From the NCBI RefSeq assembly GCF_014633365.1, contig NC_068350.1, positions 32,169,119 through 32,233,118 on the forward strand: 64,000 nt of DNA. Direction: 5' to 3'. Within the stretch, counting starts at the first letter, position 1, and every line of letters begins with the position of its first letter. Below the pieces are notes generated by a model, which was not told the origin of the DNA, made no database searches, and saw only the letters and a list, made by a program, of their open reading frames with translations. Source of the DNA: Diospyros lotus (taxonomy: Eukaryota; Streptophyta; Magnoliopsida; Ericales; Ebenaceae). This document shows positions 1-11,002 of this stretch, one piece after another. The position numbers were made by a program, and so were the translations under genes.

Positions 1-560
1 TGATTCAAGTAATAACCACCCTCTCACAAATGCACCAAAGTGAGCTATTTATAGCTCACAAGATGCAATACAAGTCACACAATTATTCAACAAAACATTC
101 ACCTAACTAGTGGAAGAAAATTAGGTAAAAGACAAAAATTACAAAAGACTTTGTGTGGTGGACTTCTCATAAGAATACAAAAGACTTTAGGTGGTGGACT
201 TCTCATAAGAATACAAAAGACTTTAGGTGATAAATCACTTATAAAAAAAATACAAAAATAAAGAAAAGTCTTCTACAAATTGGGCTTTGTTGGGCCTTTG
301 ATTGGTCTTCGGCCTTTGGTTGGATTCCATTTGATAGTTGGGCCAAGTGCACTTGAAACATCCTTTAGACTCCATAATTGGCCTTTGAATTTGAGCAATA
401 AAAATTGGATAATCCAATGTCTTCAATTATGCCCCTAATTAATTATAGAAGCTAACTTTCTTGCTTCATCCTGAAATAATATGTAATACGAATAATTATT
501 TACTTTAAGCATAAATATAAAGCCAAAATAGGGATATAATTCATTAGGATATAGGAAATA
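1..560 (-). repeat. LTR-like fragment, probably minus strand
   Basis: No gene is visible. The segment holds a TATA-like CTATTTATAG near position 45 (readable on both strands) and a short tandem repeat. It is AT-rich and stops where a different LTR begins near 565. The resemblance to an LTR leader on the minus strand is an inference from the TATA position and the neighbours; no terminal TG/CA pair or target duplication was found. Confidence 0.3.
141..236. repeat. 36-bp tandem repeat, about 2.6 copies
   Basis: Units start at 141, 177 and 213, each beginning ACAAAAGACTTT, followed in the first two by GGTGGTGGACTTCTCAT-like sequence. The first and second units differ by only a few bases and the third is truncated. 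Confidence 0.85.
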
Positions 561-564
561 TTGA

Positions 565-2795
565 CCCTTATCAGAAGCTTGAGGGGGCTTCAGTTTTTCA
601 TAAAGAATAACCATTCAGTTGTTTCAAGAAGAAACGAAAGGGTTTAAGGCCAAAACGAAGATTCGGGCCTAAGTATAGATTTTTAAAATTGTCAGAGAGA
701 GGTCAAAACGATGTTTTTTCAGAATCTTCATAGGTCAAATGGATGCTTTAGGACTTGAGGGACTTATAGGCAATTATCAAAAGTTAAGGGGCTTGGTGAA
801 AGAGGGCCAAAATGAGAAAACCAAAATCAGTGGGGTAAAAGTGCAAAAACTCAAAAATGGCAGCATGGGGAAATCGACTAGCATCTTGTTGGTTTGCCAT
901 GGCTGATTTTGTCCATGGGGTTACAAGAGGGATGGTCGGGGGAGCATATTTTGTAAAGGGTTTGGCCGACAACAGCCCATGGGTTGGCCAGAAAAAGTAA
1001 GAAAATCGATCAAAAGTTCGATTGGGTTATCACGAGCCTGCAACTCGCTTTTGTGGTCAAGTAAGGTCGATTTGAGGTCGATCTAAGGTAGGTAGATACT
1101 CTAAGGGGCTTGGGTTGGCCGAACACAGGCATTTTGTTGCTCGATTTGGCCTATAAATAGGGTTTCGTGATGACAGAAAATGGAGAGAAAAGAAGCTTTA
1201 AATCGAGGGCTTTAACAAACAAATTGGGCAATGGGAATAAGGGGATTTTTTCCCATGCCATGAAGTTTCATTGTCGAGAATTTCATCTATTTTGGTTGAG
1301 GTTAGAGAGGGGTTTTGAGGTCGCCTGAAAGAGGGAGGCGGTCGGTTGGCCGAGGCTTCGAGCCTCTGGTTGATGGCCTTCCCGAGCTTTTTTCAAGCTC
1401 CAAGATATGCCAAAAGGATCGACTGGAAGAGGACTTGCAAGTGGTGGAGAAAACCAGCATTGCCGGCATCGCCGGTGCAGGAAAAGACGACCGGTGCGTG
1501 CCGGTCACGCGTGGGTCTCAACGCGCGGCCACTCGCCCTAGCGAGTGTGGGGGCATGGCTGGTCCAAAAAATCCAGAAAAATGTTGGAAAATCTAAAAAA
1601 TTATTTTATGGAAGTTTGTGCAAAAAGATTTGGATTTGGCCTTCCTGATGTCTCAGTTTTAGCACCAAAGAGCCTCATTTTATATGAAAATGCAACATCC
1701 AGGTAAGTCTAGTATTTTTCCCTTGAAGTTCATAGTATATTATGAATTGTTGTGGAGTTAGATTTGAGAAAATAGTCTCGATGGTATTTATTAGAATTTT
1801 TAGAAGGAAAAATGAAGGAAAATAGGAAAAAAATGGAATATTGAGATATTTAGTAATAAAATATCATTTTTATGATTGAGGTGATCGAGGAGATGTGATG
1901 GGTGCAACTTTTGAGATTTTGCATGAAAATTGAGGTCAGACACGTATATCGAGGTGATGCACACTTTTCGAGGTGTCTTGATCTTTGGGCAAAGGTGAGT
2001 GATTTTCTCACAAGAACTTATATTCATCATATGTTTGTTATATATGCATGTTATTATGAATGCAATATTCATTTTGTTATATTGCATGGAAAGTCGTGAT
2101 AATTGCATGGCACGATATTATTGTCATATTAATATTTGTGTATGGGAATGGGATGTTGCCCTCAAAGTGTAGCCGTAATTCTCCTAGGGCAATGATGGAA
2201 TAACGTTAGGCTTATCCTGCAGAGGTTGGGGATTTGCCTAGGATTCTGTGCCAGGCTAGTGGGCCTGGGAAGTTACATTAAGGGCAAATGTTGTTCATGT
2301 TATCGCATCATGCATTCATATATATGTTTTGGACCCTCACTAGAAGTTTAATCTTCTAATGGGTTATGCCCCTAGACCATTTAACGTTCCAGTTTAGACT
2401 TGTAGCTTAGGCAAGGAGCAGATTGAGATGAGACAGCACGAGATGGCGTGGTCGATGGATTCAACGAATTGATTCGGATATGTTTTAACTTATGCTTTAT
2501 TGATGATTAGTCTTGTTAGAATGTTTATGGAATCTTTATGTATTTTATATTTGAGAATATGATGTAATATATGGTACGGATTCTTTATGATATAATATAA
2601 GGTGAATTCAGGTATGTACCATATTAGGTTTCGATTATCGCTTCCGTATATTGTGAATGATTTGCTGGGGGTTTTGTTTGGAATTTGGTACTTAAGGGTT
2701 AAGTTATGTACCGAGAAAGAAAAAAAAAATAATTTATGTATATTTTGGGCCCCAATATAGTGACATGCTCGGTAAGAGAAAAGCAGGGCGTTACA
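565..2795 (+). mobile_element. Ty3/gypsy-type LTR (solo or truncated)
   Basis: The right end is GGGCGTTACA at 2795, the same terminal motif as the chromovirus LTRs at 15194 and 23013. A TATA box at 1152 and a downstream block around 2365-2395 (CCCCTAGACCATTTAACGTTCCAG) match the layout of the chromovirus LTR (block near 14790). The left end is not a clean TG and no target duplication was found, so 565 is approximate. Motifs near 1935-1975 (ATATCGAGGTG, TTTTCGAGGTG) also occur inverted in the LTRs starting at 46833 and 52835, so the three are probably related families. It cuts off the Tat element to its right at 2796. Open frames inside it look accidental. Confidence 0.6.
1152..1159 (+). promoter_or_regulatory. 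LTR TATA box
   Basis: TATAAATA within GGCCTATAAATAGGG, about 590 bp into the LTR; its position and context match U3 promoters of plant Ty3 LTRs. Confidence 0.5.
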
Positions 2796-3047
2796 CCTTG
2801 GTTGCTGTTGGGGGTGCTTTTGTTGTTGTGATTACTGCGATAGGGCTCGTTGCCGTTCCTCTTGCTGCTGATGGTGATGTTTTGACTATTAAGGTGGTTG
2901 TTGTTGTTGCTAAGGACGCGATCGAGGTTGTGACTGATCCGACCTCCCTCCCCGTGAGCTTGAGCTCGGGGTTGCGGACGAAGTAACACCCGATCTCGCC
3001 CTAGATCTCTTAGGCTCGAGGAGGTCGAGGTCCACCATATCTTCACC

Positions 3048-4097
3048 TTAATCGTCTTCCCCTCTTTTATTGCTCGACTCAGCGACCTGGAAGGCAGACG
3101 AGAAGACCTTTGCGCCCAAGACCTCGATGTGATTTCCCTTGATAATCTCAGCATTACAAGGGGGCGCAAGTTCGTTTTCTCTAAGAAGCTCATCTGTAAG
3201 CTCAAGAATCTCTGGACCCGACCCCGTAGCGACAAGCTTGTTAAGGACATCGATCTTGTCAGCTGACAAAATTGGCCTCTTGCTCCCAAAATCTACATCA
3301 TAGGATGAGGAAGTTGAGTTATGTACATAAAAGGTAAAAAAGCTTGAGCGAGCTAATATGCTCTTACTTGGGGTCAGTGTGAAGCTGAAATTTTTGAGTG
3401 AGGAAAGCGAAGGGCAAGACACAAAAAACCAATTGGACTTGTAATCGCCTACGTTGGATTTCCCCTTCGCTTTACCCTGTGGAAGGACGACCTTATATGG
3501 AGAAGGACGAGCTGCCAGATAATACAACCCGTCCTTGGCATTTTTGAAGGAAAAAAGAAATTTTACTAGTTTTGGTGATGGAAGAGGAATTTTATTTTTG
3601 AGAAATAAGATAGCTAGGGAAGTGAGTTGGGCGTACGAATTTGGTGTCAATTGAAAGGGTACAAGCTTGACCTCATTCAAAAGGTCAAGAAGGTATGGAG
3701 CTACAGGGAACCTAAACCCAGACTCGAGATGTTGGGGGCTAATGGCTATGAAGTCAGATGGTGGATAGGCTGCATGAGAGCTCGAAGCAGGGATATATAC
3801 TTGGCAGTTCCTAGGGAGACGAAACTCTAGAGTACAAGTCGCTACCTCGTGAGGTTTGGCTTTGAATGGAAATCTTTTAAAAACCTTGCGCCCCATACTT
3901 CCTTCAACGACCTGATCTTGGACCTCCAGGTCGGCTTCGGAAGAAGTCACGTCAACGACCTCCTTAGATCACGAGCTCGTCCCCTCAAAGTTTAGACCCT
4001 GCATCACAAGGCAATCTTCAGAGTTCGAGGTATCGTTTTCTCCTACGATATGGTTGCAACGTTTTTGACCTGAATTTTCTCGAATATGGTTGGACAT
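3048..4097 (-). pseudogene. Antisense extra ORF of a Tat element, gypsy-type transposon domain (PF04195-like)
   Basis: On the minus strand an ATG at 4097-4095 starts MSNHIREN; about 46 codons later there is an in-frame TGA near 3969, after which the frame stays open for 300 codons to 3048. The open part contains a block (FRFPVAPYLLDLLNEV, then QLTPNSYAQL, then GLYYLAARPS) that fits the plant 'putative gypsy type transposon' domain PF04195: a helix-rich core with a conserved QLTPN-type motif and a Y-Y/F near its end. The C-terminal part is acidic, and the frame beyond the stop at 3048 is Gln/Ser/Arg-rich. The function of this family is unknown. The ATG lies directly after a splice-acceptor-like CTTTGTAG, and a TATA box lies upstream at 4406-4413, so it looks like a separate antisense transcription unit. 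The TGA and the truncated neighbourhood make it a pseudogene here. Domain assignment is by eye. Confidence 0.6.
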
Positions 4098-4226
4098 CTA
4101 CAAAGAGAAAGAAAGAACAGTTAGGTCGCAGGTCACGAACCAGACCTCAAAGAACTAGAAAAGCCCTAAAAATGTCCCTATTTTTTAGGCCACGCGCGAA
4201 ATAGAAGAAGGTCACGGTGAACTTAC
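4098..4226 (-). other. Candidate 5'UTR intron of the antisense ORF (129 bp)
   Basis: Minus-strand donor GTAAGT at 4226-4221 and acceptor TTTCTCTTTGTAG ending at 4098, preceded by a pyrimidine-rich tract. The ORF start codon follows the AG with no gap. Prediction from splice consensus only. Confidence 0.4.
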
Positions 4227-4405
4227 CAATCACTGAGCCTGTCGATGGTATGAGAGCTTGAAGCAAGCCCCAGACAGAGAGGGTTGGCACCTGAACGATC
4301 GCGGTCAAGAGAGCCTGGTAGTGATGGAAGTCTCGAGAAAAGAAGGCAAAAGCGAGAAAAGATTTCAAAATAGCATGAAAGAGGGAAAAGGGTAACACCC
4401 TCTAC

Positions 4406-4413
4406 TATTTATA
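4406..4413 (-). promoter_or_regulatory. TATA box of the antisense extra ORF
   Basis: Minus-strand TATAAATA in GGTTATAAATAGTAGAGGG, about 310 nt upstream of the ATG at 4097 and 180 nt upstream of the candidate splice donor. Confidence 0.5.
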
Positions 4414-4589
4414 ACCCCAACCCGATTAATCCCGGCCGTCGGATAAAAAAATGACTTATGGCGTGCTCCACATCTATCAGTTGCACTATAGCTTATGGGT
4501 CCCACAGATATAATCATGCACAGTAATAGGGGAACATGCACACTAAATGCTAGCACACGTCAACTCCCAATCTAAAGATCGCACTGCGA

Positions 4590-4600
4590 GCTAGGGGGCT
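4590..4600 (+). promoter_or_regulatory. Polypurine tract of the Tat element
   Basis: GCTAGGGGGC immediately precedes the TG-starting LTR at about 4601-4603; it would prime plus-strand DNA synthesis. Confidence 0.45.
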
Positions 4601-4602
4601 TG

Positions 4603-5258
4603 TGTTATATGTATTTCTCGCACCATTCCTTATGGGCTAGACTCAGTCCAATGGGCCAGCCCAATCGCCAAAGCCTAGAAGGTCCAAGCAACCTCGTCAA
4701 AGAAAGCTCATACACCCCCAAAATTTGAAGCTCATAAAGCGAGCTCCTTGCGGGATTCTGGAAAAGCTCCTAGTGAGCTCTCAGCAATCGACCTAATGGG
4801 CTCTCAATAAAGCCCCCAGTTCGCTGGCCTAAAAAACCTCCAGATCGCATAGATAACAAAGCTACTGAACAGCCAGAGGCAGGGCCCATTTACTTTATTT
4901 GAAATGGACCATACTCCTAGAAATTAGGATCCCACTCCCAATTTTATGCAGATGATAAGGACTATTTGTCCCCCATTATATCATCTTTATATTTCTATAT
5001 CTTATCCAAATTATAAAGGCCCCTCATTATAAATAGGAGTCAGAGATATTATAAGGGGGGTAAGGGAAATAATCAGATATCGCCACTCTGGAAGAATAAT
5101 TAGAGTACGGTCGTGGAGTAGGTATCGTTCTGGCTGAACCACGTGAAAATTGCTTGTGTTCACTCATATTTGGGATCTTTGTTTTCTTCTTCTTGACATT
5201 TTAGATTCACTCACCGCGGCCTAAACGAATCACGGTCAGCTAAAATTGAACATCGACA
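4603..5258 (+). mobile_element. 3' LTR of the Tat-lineage element
   Basis: Starts TGTTATATG after the purine tract, has a TATA box at 5028-5035 (CATTATAAATAGG) and a U5-like tail ending CATCGACA. The right edge abuts a different LTR at about 5266. No target duplication was found, so the 3' base is approximate. Confidence 0.5.
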
Positions 5259-5265
5259 GTTTCAA

Positions 5266-6522
5266 TGTTTGCTAAGTTTATATGCTATATTTTGAAACCT
5301 GTTTAAAAACTAAGCTTATGTTTTGAAACTTATATAATATGTTTCAAAACCTCTGTCATCTCTGTCAGTAGAGCATTTAAAAAAAACTTTGTTTAACATG
5401 TTTTGAAATATGTTTTTGAAGTATGTTTCGAAACCTTCATAGCATGTTTTGAAACATCTGACTCTGTCAGTAGAATATTTGAAAAACTGACATGATTTTG
5501 CACTTTAATTCAAAATCTATTTAAAAGCTTACTTTTGAAATAATCTCCATACCCTGATGTTTAAATTTCAGATATTTTGAAAGTGGAGAATAAAATAAAA
5601 TCATTTTGTTTTAAAAGCTTTGTCTCACACTCAGTCTGTCTCTTGTTGCACAACCAGCTGTAAAGGCTGGATGTTTTGAAATATGATATGTATGTTTTGA
5701 AACGTCAGGGTATAAATGTGTTGTTTAGAAACCTAAAAAGTGTGTTTTGAAGCCTACTTTAACATATTGTCTCTAACAATTATAATTAGCCAAAATTCTA
5801 TTTCTTGGTATATATATCAGTTCTTTGAAGATAAGAAGTGCCTTTTACAAGCATACACAGGTATACACAACTACAAGAGAAATTGCTACATACACAAGCA
5901 CAAGTGAACGAAACTCTTTCAACAAGCTCTCAAAGAAGATTCTCTCAAACTCTCCTCACTCTATACCAATAGGTTTGTAACAACCATTTGATAAGGTATT
6001 TCATTACATTCAAACTGTTGGGTTGTAAAAGATAAGTTTTATTTATCTTGTTGTAAGGTTTGAGTTGAACCTGTAAAAACTCATTGTATAAGGTTTTAGG
6101 GTGAATCGTGGTAAAACCCTTGGTGTGGTTGATCACTAGTGAAAGTGATTATGTTTGAAAATCCTTCAAGTGGGTAAGCTTGAAGGTAGTGGAGTAGGCG
6201 AGTGCCAAACCACTATAAATCTCATGTGCAATTTGCTTTACTATTTTACTTGTTTATTCTTATTGTTCATGCTTTCAAAAGCTAAAAGGTTCAAAATAAG
6301 CAAAACAGAGAGGAAAGTTTCGAAACATATCATAGTAAGTTTCAAAACATACTTACTTATATTTCAAAACATACTTAACATAAAAGTTTATTTCAAAATA
6401 TACTTCCTCATGTTTCGAAACATAGTGTTCTACATGCTATAAGTTTTTAAACTATAAAAAATTTACCCAAATCCCAATTCACCCCCCTCTTAGGATATAT
6501 TTTCCATTATATAGAACTAACA
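5266..6522 (+). mobile_element. Copia (Sirevirus-like) LTR with TTTCGAAA motifs
   Basis: TG..CA limits TGTTTGCTAAG and AACTAACA. The 3' part carries two blocks shared with other LTRs here: a GTAGTGGAGTAGGCGAGTG...ACCACTATAAATC block near 6187-6222 and CAATTCACCCCCCTCTTAGG near 6477. A TATA-like GTATATATATC lies near 5808. U3 and U5 are filled with copies of GTTT(C/T)GAAAC. The right end cuts a minus-strand Copia pol; the left side meets the Tat LTR without a matching duplication, so this is a solo or half-truncated LTR. Sirevirus-type assignment is from the CACCCCCCTCTTGG tail. Confidence 0.6.
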
Positions 6523-7611
6523 GTTTAGACCTTGGTTATAATTTCCCATTATCAATATGAACAAATGCAGGACATCTAAAAATTTTCAAATCAGAATAAT
6601 TTGCAGGAGTACCTGACCATAATTTTTCTGGAGTTTTCTTATCAATAGCAAACGACGGAGACTGATTAACTAGAAAACATGTCATATAAGTAGCCTCGGC
6701 CCAAAAAGACTTTGATAAACCTAAATTAGATAATATACACCGTACCTTTTTGATAAGGTTCTGTTCATCCGCTTAGTTACACCATTTTGCTATGGTGTAC
6801 TTGGAACAGTTAAATGCCTTACAATTCCTTCTTTCCTACATAAATCATTAAATTCATGTGAACAAAATTTTAAATCATTATCTGTGTGGAGATGCTTAAT
6901 CTGTCTATCGGTTTTTTTTTTCAATCATAGTCTTCCACTGCTTGAAAGTAACAAAAACTTCAGTTTTTTACTTCAAGAAGAATACCCAGACTTTTATAAA
7001 AAAATCATCGATGAAAATCAACATTTATTTGAGACAACCTATAGAGGGTACTCTAGTCGGACCCTAGAGATCAGAATTGACATAATCCAATATACCTTTT
7101 GTATTGTGAATTTCTTTAGTAAATTTAACCCATTTTTGCTTGCCAAAAATGCAATGTTCACAAAATTCCAATTTTTCAGTACTCTGCCCTTCAAGAAGTC
7201 TTATTTTGCTCAATTCAGCCATACATATTTCACTCACATGCCCAAGATGCATATGCCATAACTGAGTGAGATCAGTATCAGATAAAGAAGAAGTAGAAAT
7301 AGAAGCATCACCTATAACGGTAGAATCTTGTAGAACATACAATCAATCGTATTGTTTCGTACCTTTCATCACAATAAGAGCACCTCTACTGACCCTAATA
7401 ACTCCACCTTCACCAATGGATTTGTACCCATTCGAATTAAGAGTACTTAATGAAATAAGATTTCTTTTAAGATTGGGAACATGTCTAACATCAGTTAAAG
7501 TTCGAACAATACCATCGAATATCTTAATTTTAACAGTTTCAATGCCAATAATTTTATAAGAAGAATTATTGTCCATCAACACATCACCAGAATTCAGAGT
7601 TTTATATGTCA
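6523..7611 (-). pseudogene. Copia pol remnant: protease end, pre-integrase, integrase
   Basis: Minus strand, in protein order: the protease C-terminal part (7606-7343, containing VLMDNNSSYKIIG and a VRHVPNLKRNLISL-type segment), the pre-integrase zinc-binding block (7342-7064, H...HLGH...CEHC), then the integrase core down to 6523, visible only in pieces (KSFWAEATYM, TPEKLWSGTP near 6700-6590) because of frameshifts and stops. The domain order PR-IN before RT is the Copia order. It is truncated at 6522 by a plus-strand LTR, so RT and RNase H are absent. The upstream gag lies to the right, beyond the solo LTR 7612-8716, and the frame is continuous across that insertion. Confidence 0.75.
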
Positions 7612-8716
7612 TGTTAAGCTCAAGGGTAAGTAAATATGATTTTGATGATAACAAAAATATTTTTATGATATAAATGTATTTTTTATTCATGCAAAATGTA
7701 AATTTATTTTGAATTAAAGGTGGATTGTCTTTAGACAAGTTTCCTTGTTTTGATCATTTATGTCTCAAAAGTTTATGTTTAAATTTTCATATCTTGATAA
7801 ATGTATTTCTTACTCATGCAAAAAAGTAAATTTATTTTGAATTAAAGGAGAATTTCTTTTAGACATGTTTTATTGTTTTAATCATTTATGTCTCAAAAAC
7901 TTATATTTGAATTTTTAAATCTTGAATTAAAGGAGAATTGTTTTTAGACATGTTTTCTCTTGTTCATGCAAAAAGTAAATTTATTTTGAATTAAAAGATA
8001 ATTGTTTTTAGACATGTTTTCTTGTTTTAATCATTTATATCTCAAAAACTTATATTTCAATTTTCAAATCTTGATTTCTCATGCAAAAAGTGAATTTATC
8101 TTGAATTAAAGGTGAGACATGTTTTCTTAATGTTTGAGAAAGTTTAAACATTTTTTGAATTTCAAACTTCATAGTAACCTTTTTCTTTAATGGCTAGTGT
8201 ATTTGGAATATGTATATATATAGGGTAAGTATGGAGGCTCAAGGTTGAGAACAAACTTGATAGAGCATTCAAACAAGAGTGAGAAGGTTCAAAGTGCTGG
8301 AAGTGTACTGGTTGGTGGAATTCTCAACCGTTGGTGACTTGTTTGTAATTATCTCTGATTGTAAGTTTGTTATTTTTCCACACTTGTTGTGTGAGGGGAT
8401 TGTATTTGCTAGTAGTGTGCTAGTTGTTCTTGCTTGGGCAAGGGATTGTATTTTGGTTCTAGCTCCAATTAAAAGCTAGTGTTGATTCTCTCTAGTAGAA
8501 CCTGAAGCTAAGTCTTAAGATAGAGGATTAAACTCTTTAGAGTCGAATCTCTATAAATTTCTCTTGTTCCTTATGGTTGTGTGATTTTATTGTTATTAAT
8601 CTTACTACAATCATCACATATTAATATAACAAATTTAAGAGTTTTCAACAAAGTTAAAATTATTAATTTTTAAAAAACCCAATTCACCCCCCTCTTGGGT
8701 ATTTTTCTGGGCAACA
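7612..8716 (+). mobile_element. Solo Copia-type LTR inside the Copia protease region
   Basis: TGTTAAGCTC at the left and GGGCAACA at the right, with CAATTCACCCCCCTCTTGGG near 8685. Flanks are TGTCA (7607-7611) and TGACG (8717-8721), a 5-bp duplication with two mismatches. Removing the LTR and one flank copy restores a continuous minus-strand Copia protease frame, which fixes the limits independently. No internal region or second LTR, so it is a solo LTR. A minus-strand relative lies at 31783-32146. Confidence 0.8.
7690..8125 (+). repeat. Tandem repeats of about 115-155 bp within the solo LTR
   Basis: Four imperfect units begin TGCAAAA(A)GTAAATTTATTTTG near 7690, 7819, 7966 and 8091; shared inner blocks are TGAATTAAAGG, TTTAGACATG and TCATTTATGTCTCAAAA. 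Unit lengths vary by indels. Confidence 0.75.
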
Positions 8717-9653
8717 TGACGAAAACTAATCCTTATTAGGAGACATATGAAACGTGCATGCTATTTTAAGAATCCAATTTTCACTAGGTTTAGTAACCTC
8801 ATTAGTAACTACCATAAGTTCCCCATTAGTACTATTATTTTCAACAACATTGGTTTCTCCTGAAGTTTTTGGTTATTTTTCTTTTTGGTCAGTTTCCTAT
8901 CTTTTAAGTTTGTTCTGCAACTCATAACACTCTTTCTTTATGTGTCATTTCTTCTTACAGTAATTATAAACTTATTCTTTATTCCTGGATTTGAATCTAC
9001 TTTTTTCTCTACCACCAAAATTTCTATTATGTGTTATCCCTCTAATCAACAAACCTTCTCCCTGATTCTCAGAATCTCCAATAACTGTTTATCAATTTTT
9101 TCTTTTGAAAATAAAGTATCATAAACTTCATTTAGGGTGAGAGTATCCTGACTATAGAGTATGGTGTCTCTAAAAGTTGAATAAGAGTTCGGTGGAGAAT
9201 ATAACAAAATTAAAGTCAAATCCTCATCATCATACTTAACCTCCATGGCCTCCAAATTAGAAACAATTTGTTTAAAGACTGTCAAATGACTCTCAATAAA
9301 TGTACATTCATCCATTCGATGAGAATATAATCTTTGCTTCAGATGTAACTTACTGGTCAAGCTTTTCATCATACATAGTTGTTCTAGTTTCAACCATAGA
9401 GTGGTAGCTATTTTTCTTTCAAAACATCCTGCAAAATTTGATTCGATAATTACAAATGTATTTGAGATAAGGCCTTATGATCCTTGCGTTGTTTTTCTTA
9501 AATACTCCATGATTGTGGCATTTTTTCAAAGCCCCAAAGTGCATCATCTAAATCCATCTGTGCCAAAATTATACGCATCTTAACCTACCATAGCAAAGAT
9601 CTGATATTCCAGTCCTGATATTTTACTCTTGGAAAATAAAATAGTTTTGATAA
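8717..9653 (-). pseudogene. Copia gag and protease start remnant
   Basis: Minus strand. The gag body runs from 9653 to about 9046, with the conserved LTSKLHLKQRLYSHRM and DTLTLNEVYDTLFS segments of Copia gag, and a zinc knuckle (C-x2-C-x4-H-x4-C) near 8970-8925. The region next to the solo LTR (8790-8717) holds a degraded protease start with FHMSPNKD. An in-frame stop lies near 9590, frameshifts separate the blocks, and the DSG-type catalytic motif is not intact. Gag begins at an ATG at 11043 on the other side of the LTR at 9654-11002, which interrupts it after about 14 codons. Confidence 0.75.
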
Positions 9654-9910
9654 TGTCTATATGAAAATCAAATCTCTAAATCTATATGAGTGAGTATATC
9701 TATATGGATAAGTTTGATTTTGAATCAATCTATATGAATGAGAAAATCAATATTTAAATCTCTTTGAAGCAAAGTTATGAAAATCTATATAGAAGAAATG
9801 TTAAGTGTGGTTGAGAGTGTTTAAATTCAAAATAAATATGTTTTTGATAATCCCTACTTGCTTTCAAAAGAATCAAAATGAGGATATGTTAAGTGTTCAA
9901 TTTTTCAAAA

Positions 9911-10178
9911 TGGATAGTCGACTATGCCTAAGGATAGTCGACTATGCTTGATGTTCTGATAGTCGACTATGCTTGATATTCTGTCGACTATGTATGGCTT
10001 ATGTCGACTATATTCTATTATGTCGACTATTATGCAAGAATAGTCGACTATGTATGTGCATGATGTTACAAAATTTCTTTGTATTTTTGGATTTGTCGAC
10101 TATGTGAATGTGATTATCGACTATCAGTAGGCTTTGTTAGACAATAGTCGACTATGCTTTCTTGTCTGTCGACTATGC
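9911..10178. repeat. Cluster of eleven GTCGACTAT-type motifs in U3
   Basis: Ten exact GTCGACTAT and one ATCGACTAT in under 270 bp; most are preceded by ATA or TAT, giving the palindrome AGTCGACT. Spacing is irregular (about 17-60 bp), so this is not a simple tandem repeat. Confidence 0.9.
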
Positions 10179-10326
10179 CTTGTTTTATTTGAAAATATAG
10201 TCAACTAACCAATTTTGTTTGTCAATAGTTTGTTTCTCAGAAACTTATAACAGTTAGTTTTTGGCTCAATTAATGCTCATCCAACCACCAACAACGGTCC
10301 AAAATTTAAACTTATCCACCATCAAC

Positions 10327-10334
10327 TATAAATA
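10327..10334 (+). promoter_or_regulatory. TATA box of the GTCGAC LTR
   Basis: TATAAATA in CAACTATAAATATGGG, about 150 bp after the motif cluster, as expected for a U3 core promoter. Confidence 0.55.
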
Positions 10335-11002
10335 TGGGTTGAGAGAATTGATTGTGGTTGCTGAACACATTGAATATCTTCAACCACCGAGCTTTCACTG
10401 TTACATCGAGCGTTAAATTTTTCTCTCTCTGTATTTTTCATTTCTGAGGCTTTTGTATCTACACTGTTCCATTTATTTTAAGCCTCGATTCTTTATTTTG
10501 AGAGAGCTTGTAACTAAGAGTTATACTCTTAGACTCTCATTCTCACAATTTTTGTATCTTTCCTAACATAAGCTAGAGAGCCCATTAAATTGGGAGGGTT
10601 GTACACTTCCTAGTCAAGGACTAGAGGACCTGCTAGTATTGAGTAGGGGTTTGATAGTGAAGTTATTTCAAAATCCTTAGTAGGTAGCTAAGGTAGTGGA
10701 CTAGGCTTGGAAAGCCGAACCACTATAAATCTTGGTCTCTTGTGCTCTCTATTTTTATTTGTCTCAGTTGACATTTTTATTCTTACTTAATTCGTTTATT
10801 CATTCATAAGATTTCATTTTTTTTTAAACGAGATTATCTTTACATTGTTGATACCTTATCGTGCCATTTCAAGGTCTTGAGGTTTAACGAATTCGTGGTG
10901 TTAACAAACGACTTATCTGTTTTTCTAAAATTATTTTTAATATACCAATTCACCCCCCCTCTTGGTGTGTGCCATATCATTTCAATTCTATCAGGTCCAA
11001 CA

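Larger units (their letters stand above)
2796..4600 (+). mobile_element. Tat-lineage Ty3 element, 3' internal fragment
   Basis: Read on the plus strand this is the stretch between a lost pol and the 3' LTR. It ends in a purine tract at 4590-4600 followed directly by a TG-starting LTR. Its only coding sequence is an antisense extra ORF, described separately. Additional ORFs in sense or antisense between pol and the 3' LTR are known from the plant Tat lineage. The assignment rests on the ORF type and on this arrangement; gag-pol itself is absent, removed where the LTR ending at 2795 abuts. Confidence 0.5.
9654..11002 (+). mobile_element. Solo Copia (Sirevirus-like) LTR with GTCGAC motifs, inside gag
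   Basis: TGTCTATATG at the left and GGTCCAACA at the right; flanks GATAA (9649-9653) and GAAGA (11003-11007) are a degenerate 5-bp duplication. Excising the LTR plus one flank joins the start of the minus-strand Copia gag (ATG at 11043) to its body in one frame. The LTR carries a TATA box at 10327-10334, the CTAAGGTAGTGGACTAGG...GAACCACTATAAATC block near 10690-10733 and CACCCCCCCTCTTGGTG near 10951. Its U3 holds the GTCGACTAT cluster described separately. Confidence 0.75.

Noticed and set aside
1315..1648. Two overlapping plus-strand open frames in a GC-rich part of the first LTR
   Set aside because: They lie inside a Ty3 LTR downstream of its TATA box, overlap each other in different frames and show no domain.
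2765..2986. Plus-strand Val-rich frame
   Set aside because: Antisense of the Gln-rich tail of the minus-strand ORF; starts inside the end of an LTR.
2699..3289. Long minus-strand frame of 196 codons
   Set aside because: Out of frame with the PF04195-like ORF that covers the same DNA; Ser/Arg-rich shadow frame.
5259..6527. Target duplication for the LTR 5266-6522 (TTCAA against GTTTA)
   Set aside because: The flanks do not match, and the left neighbour is another LTR while the right neighbour is Copia pol; the left edge is probably rearranged.
9911..10178. CRISPR-like regular repeats
   Set aside because: The repeat is only 9 bp, spacing is irregular and the DNA is a plant LTR.
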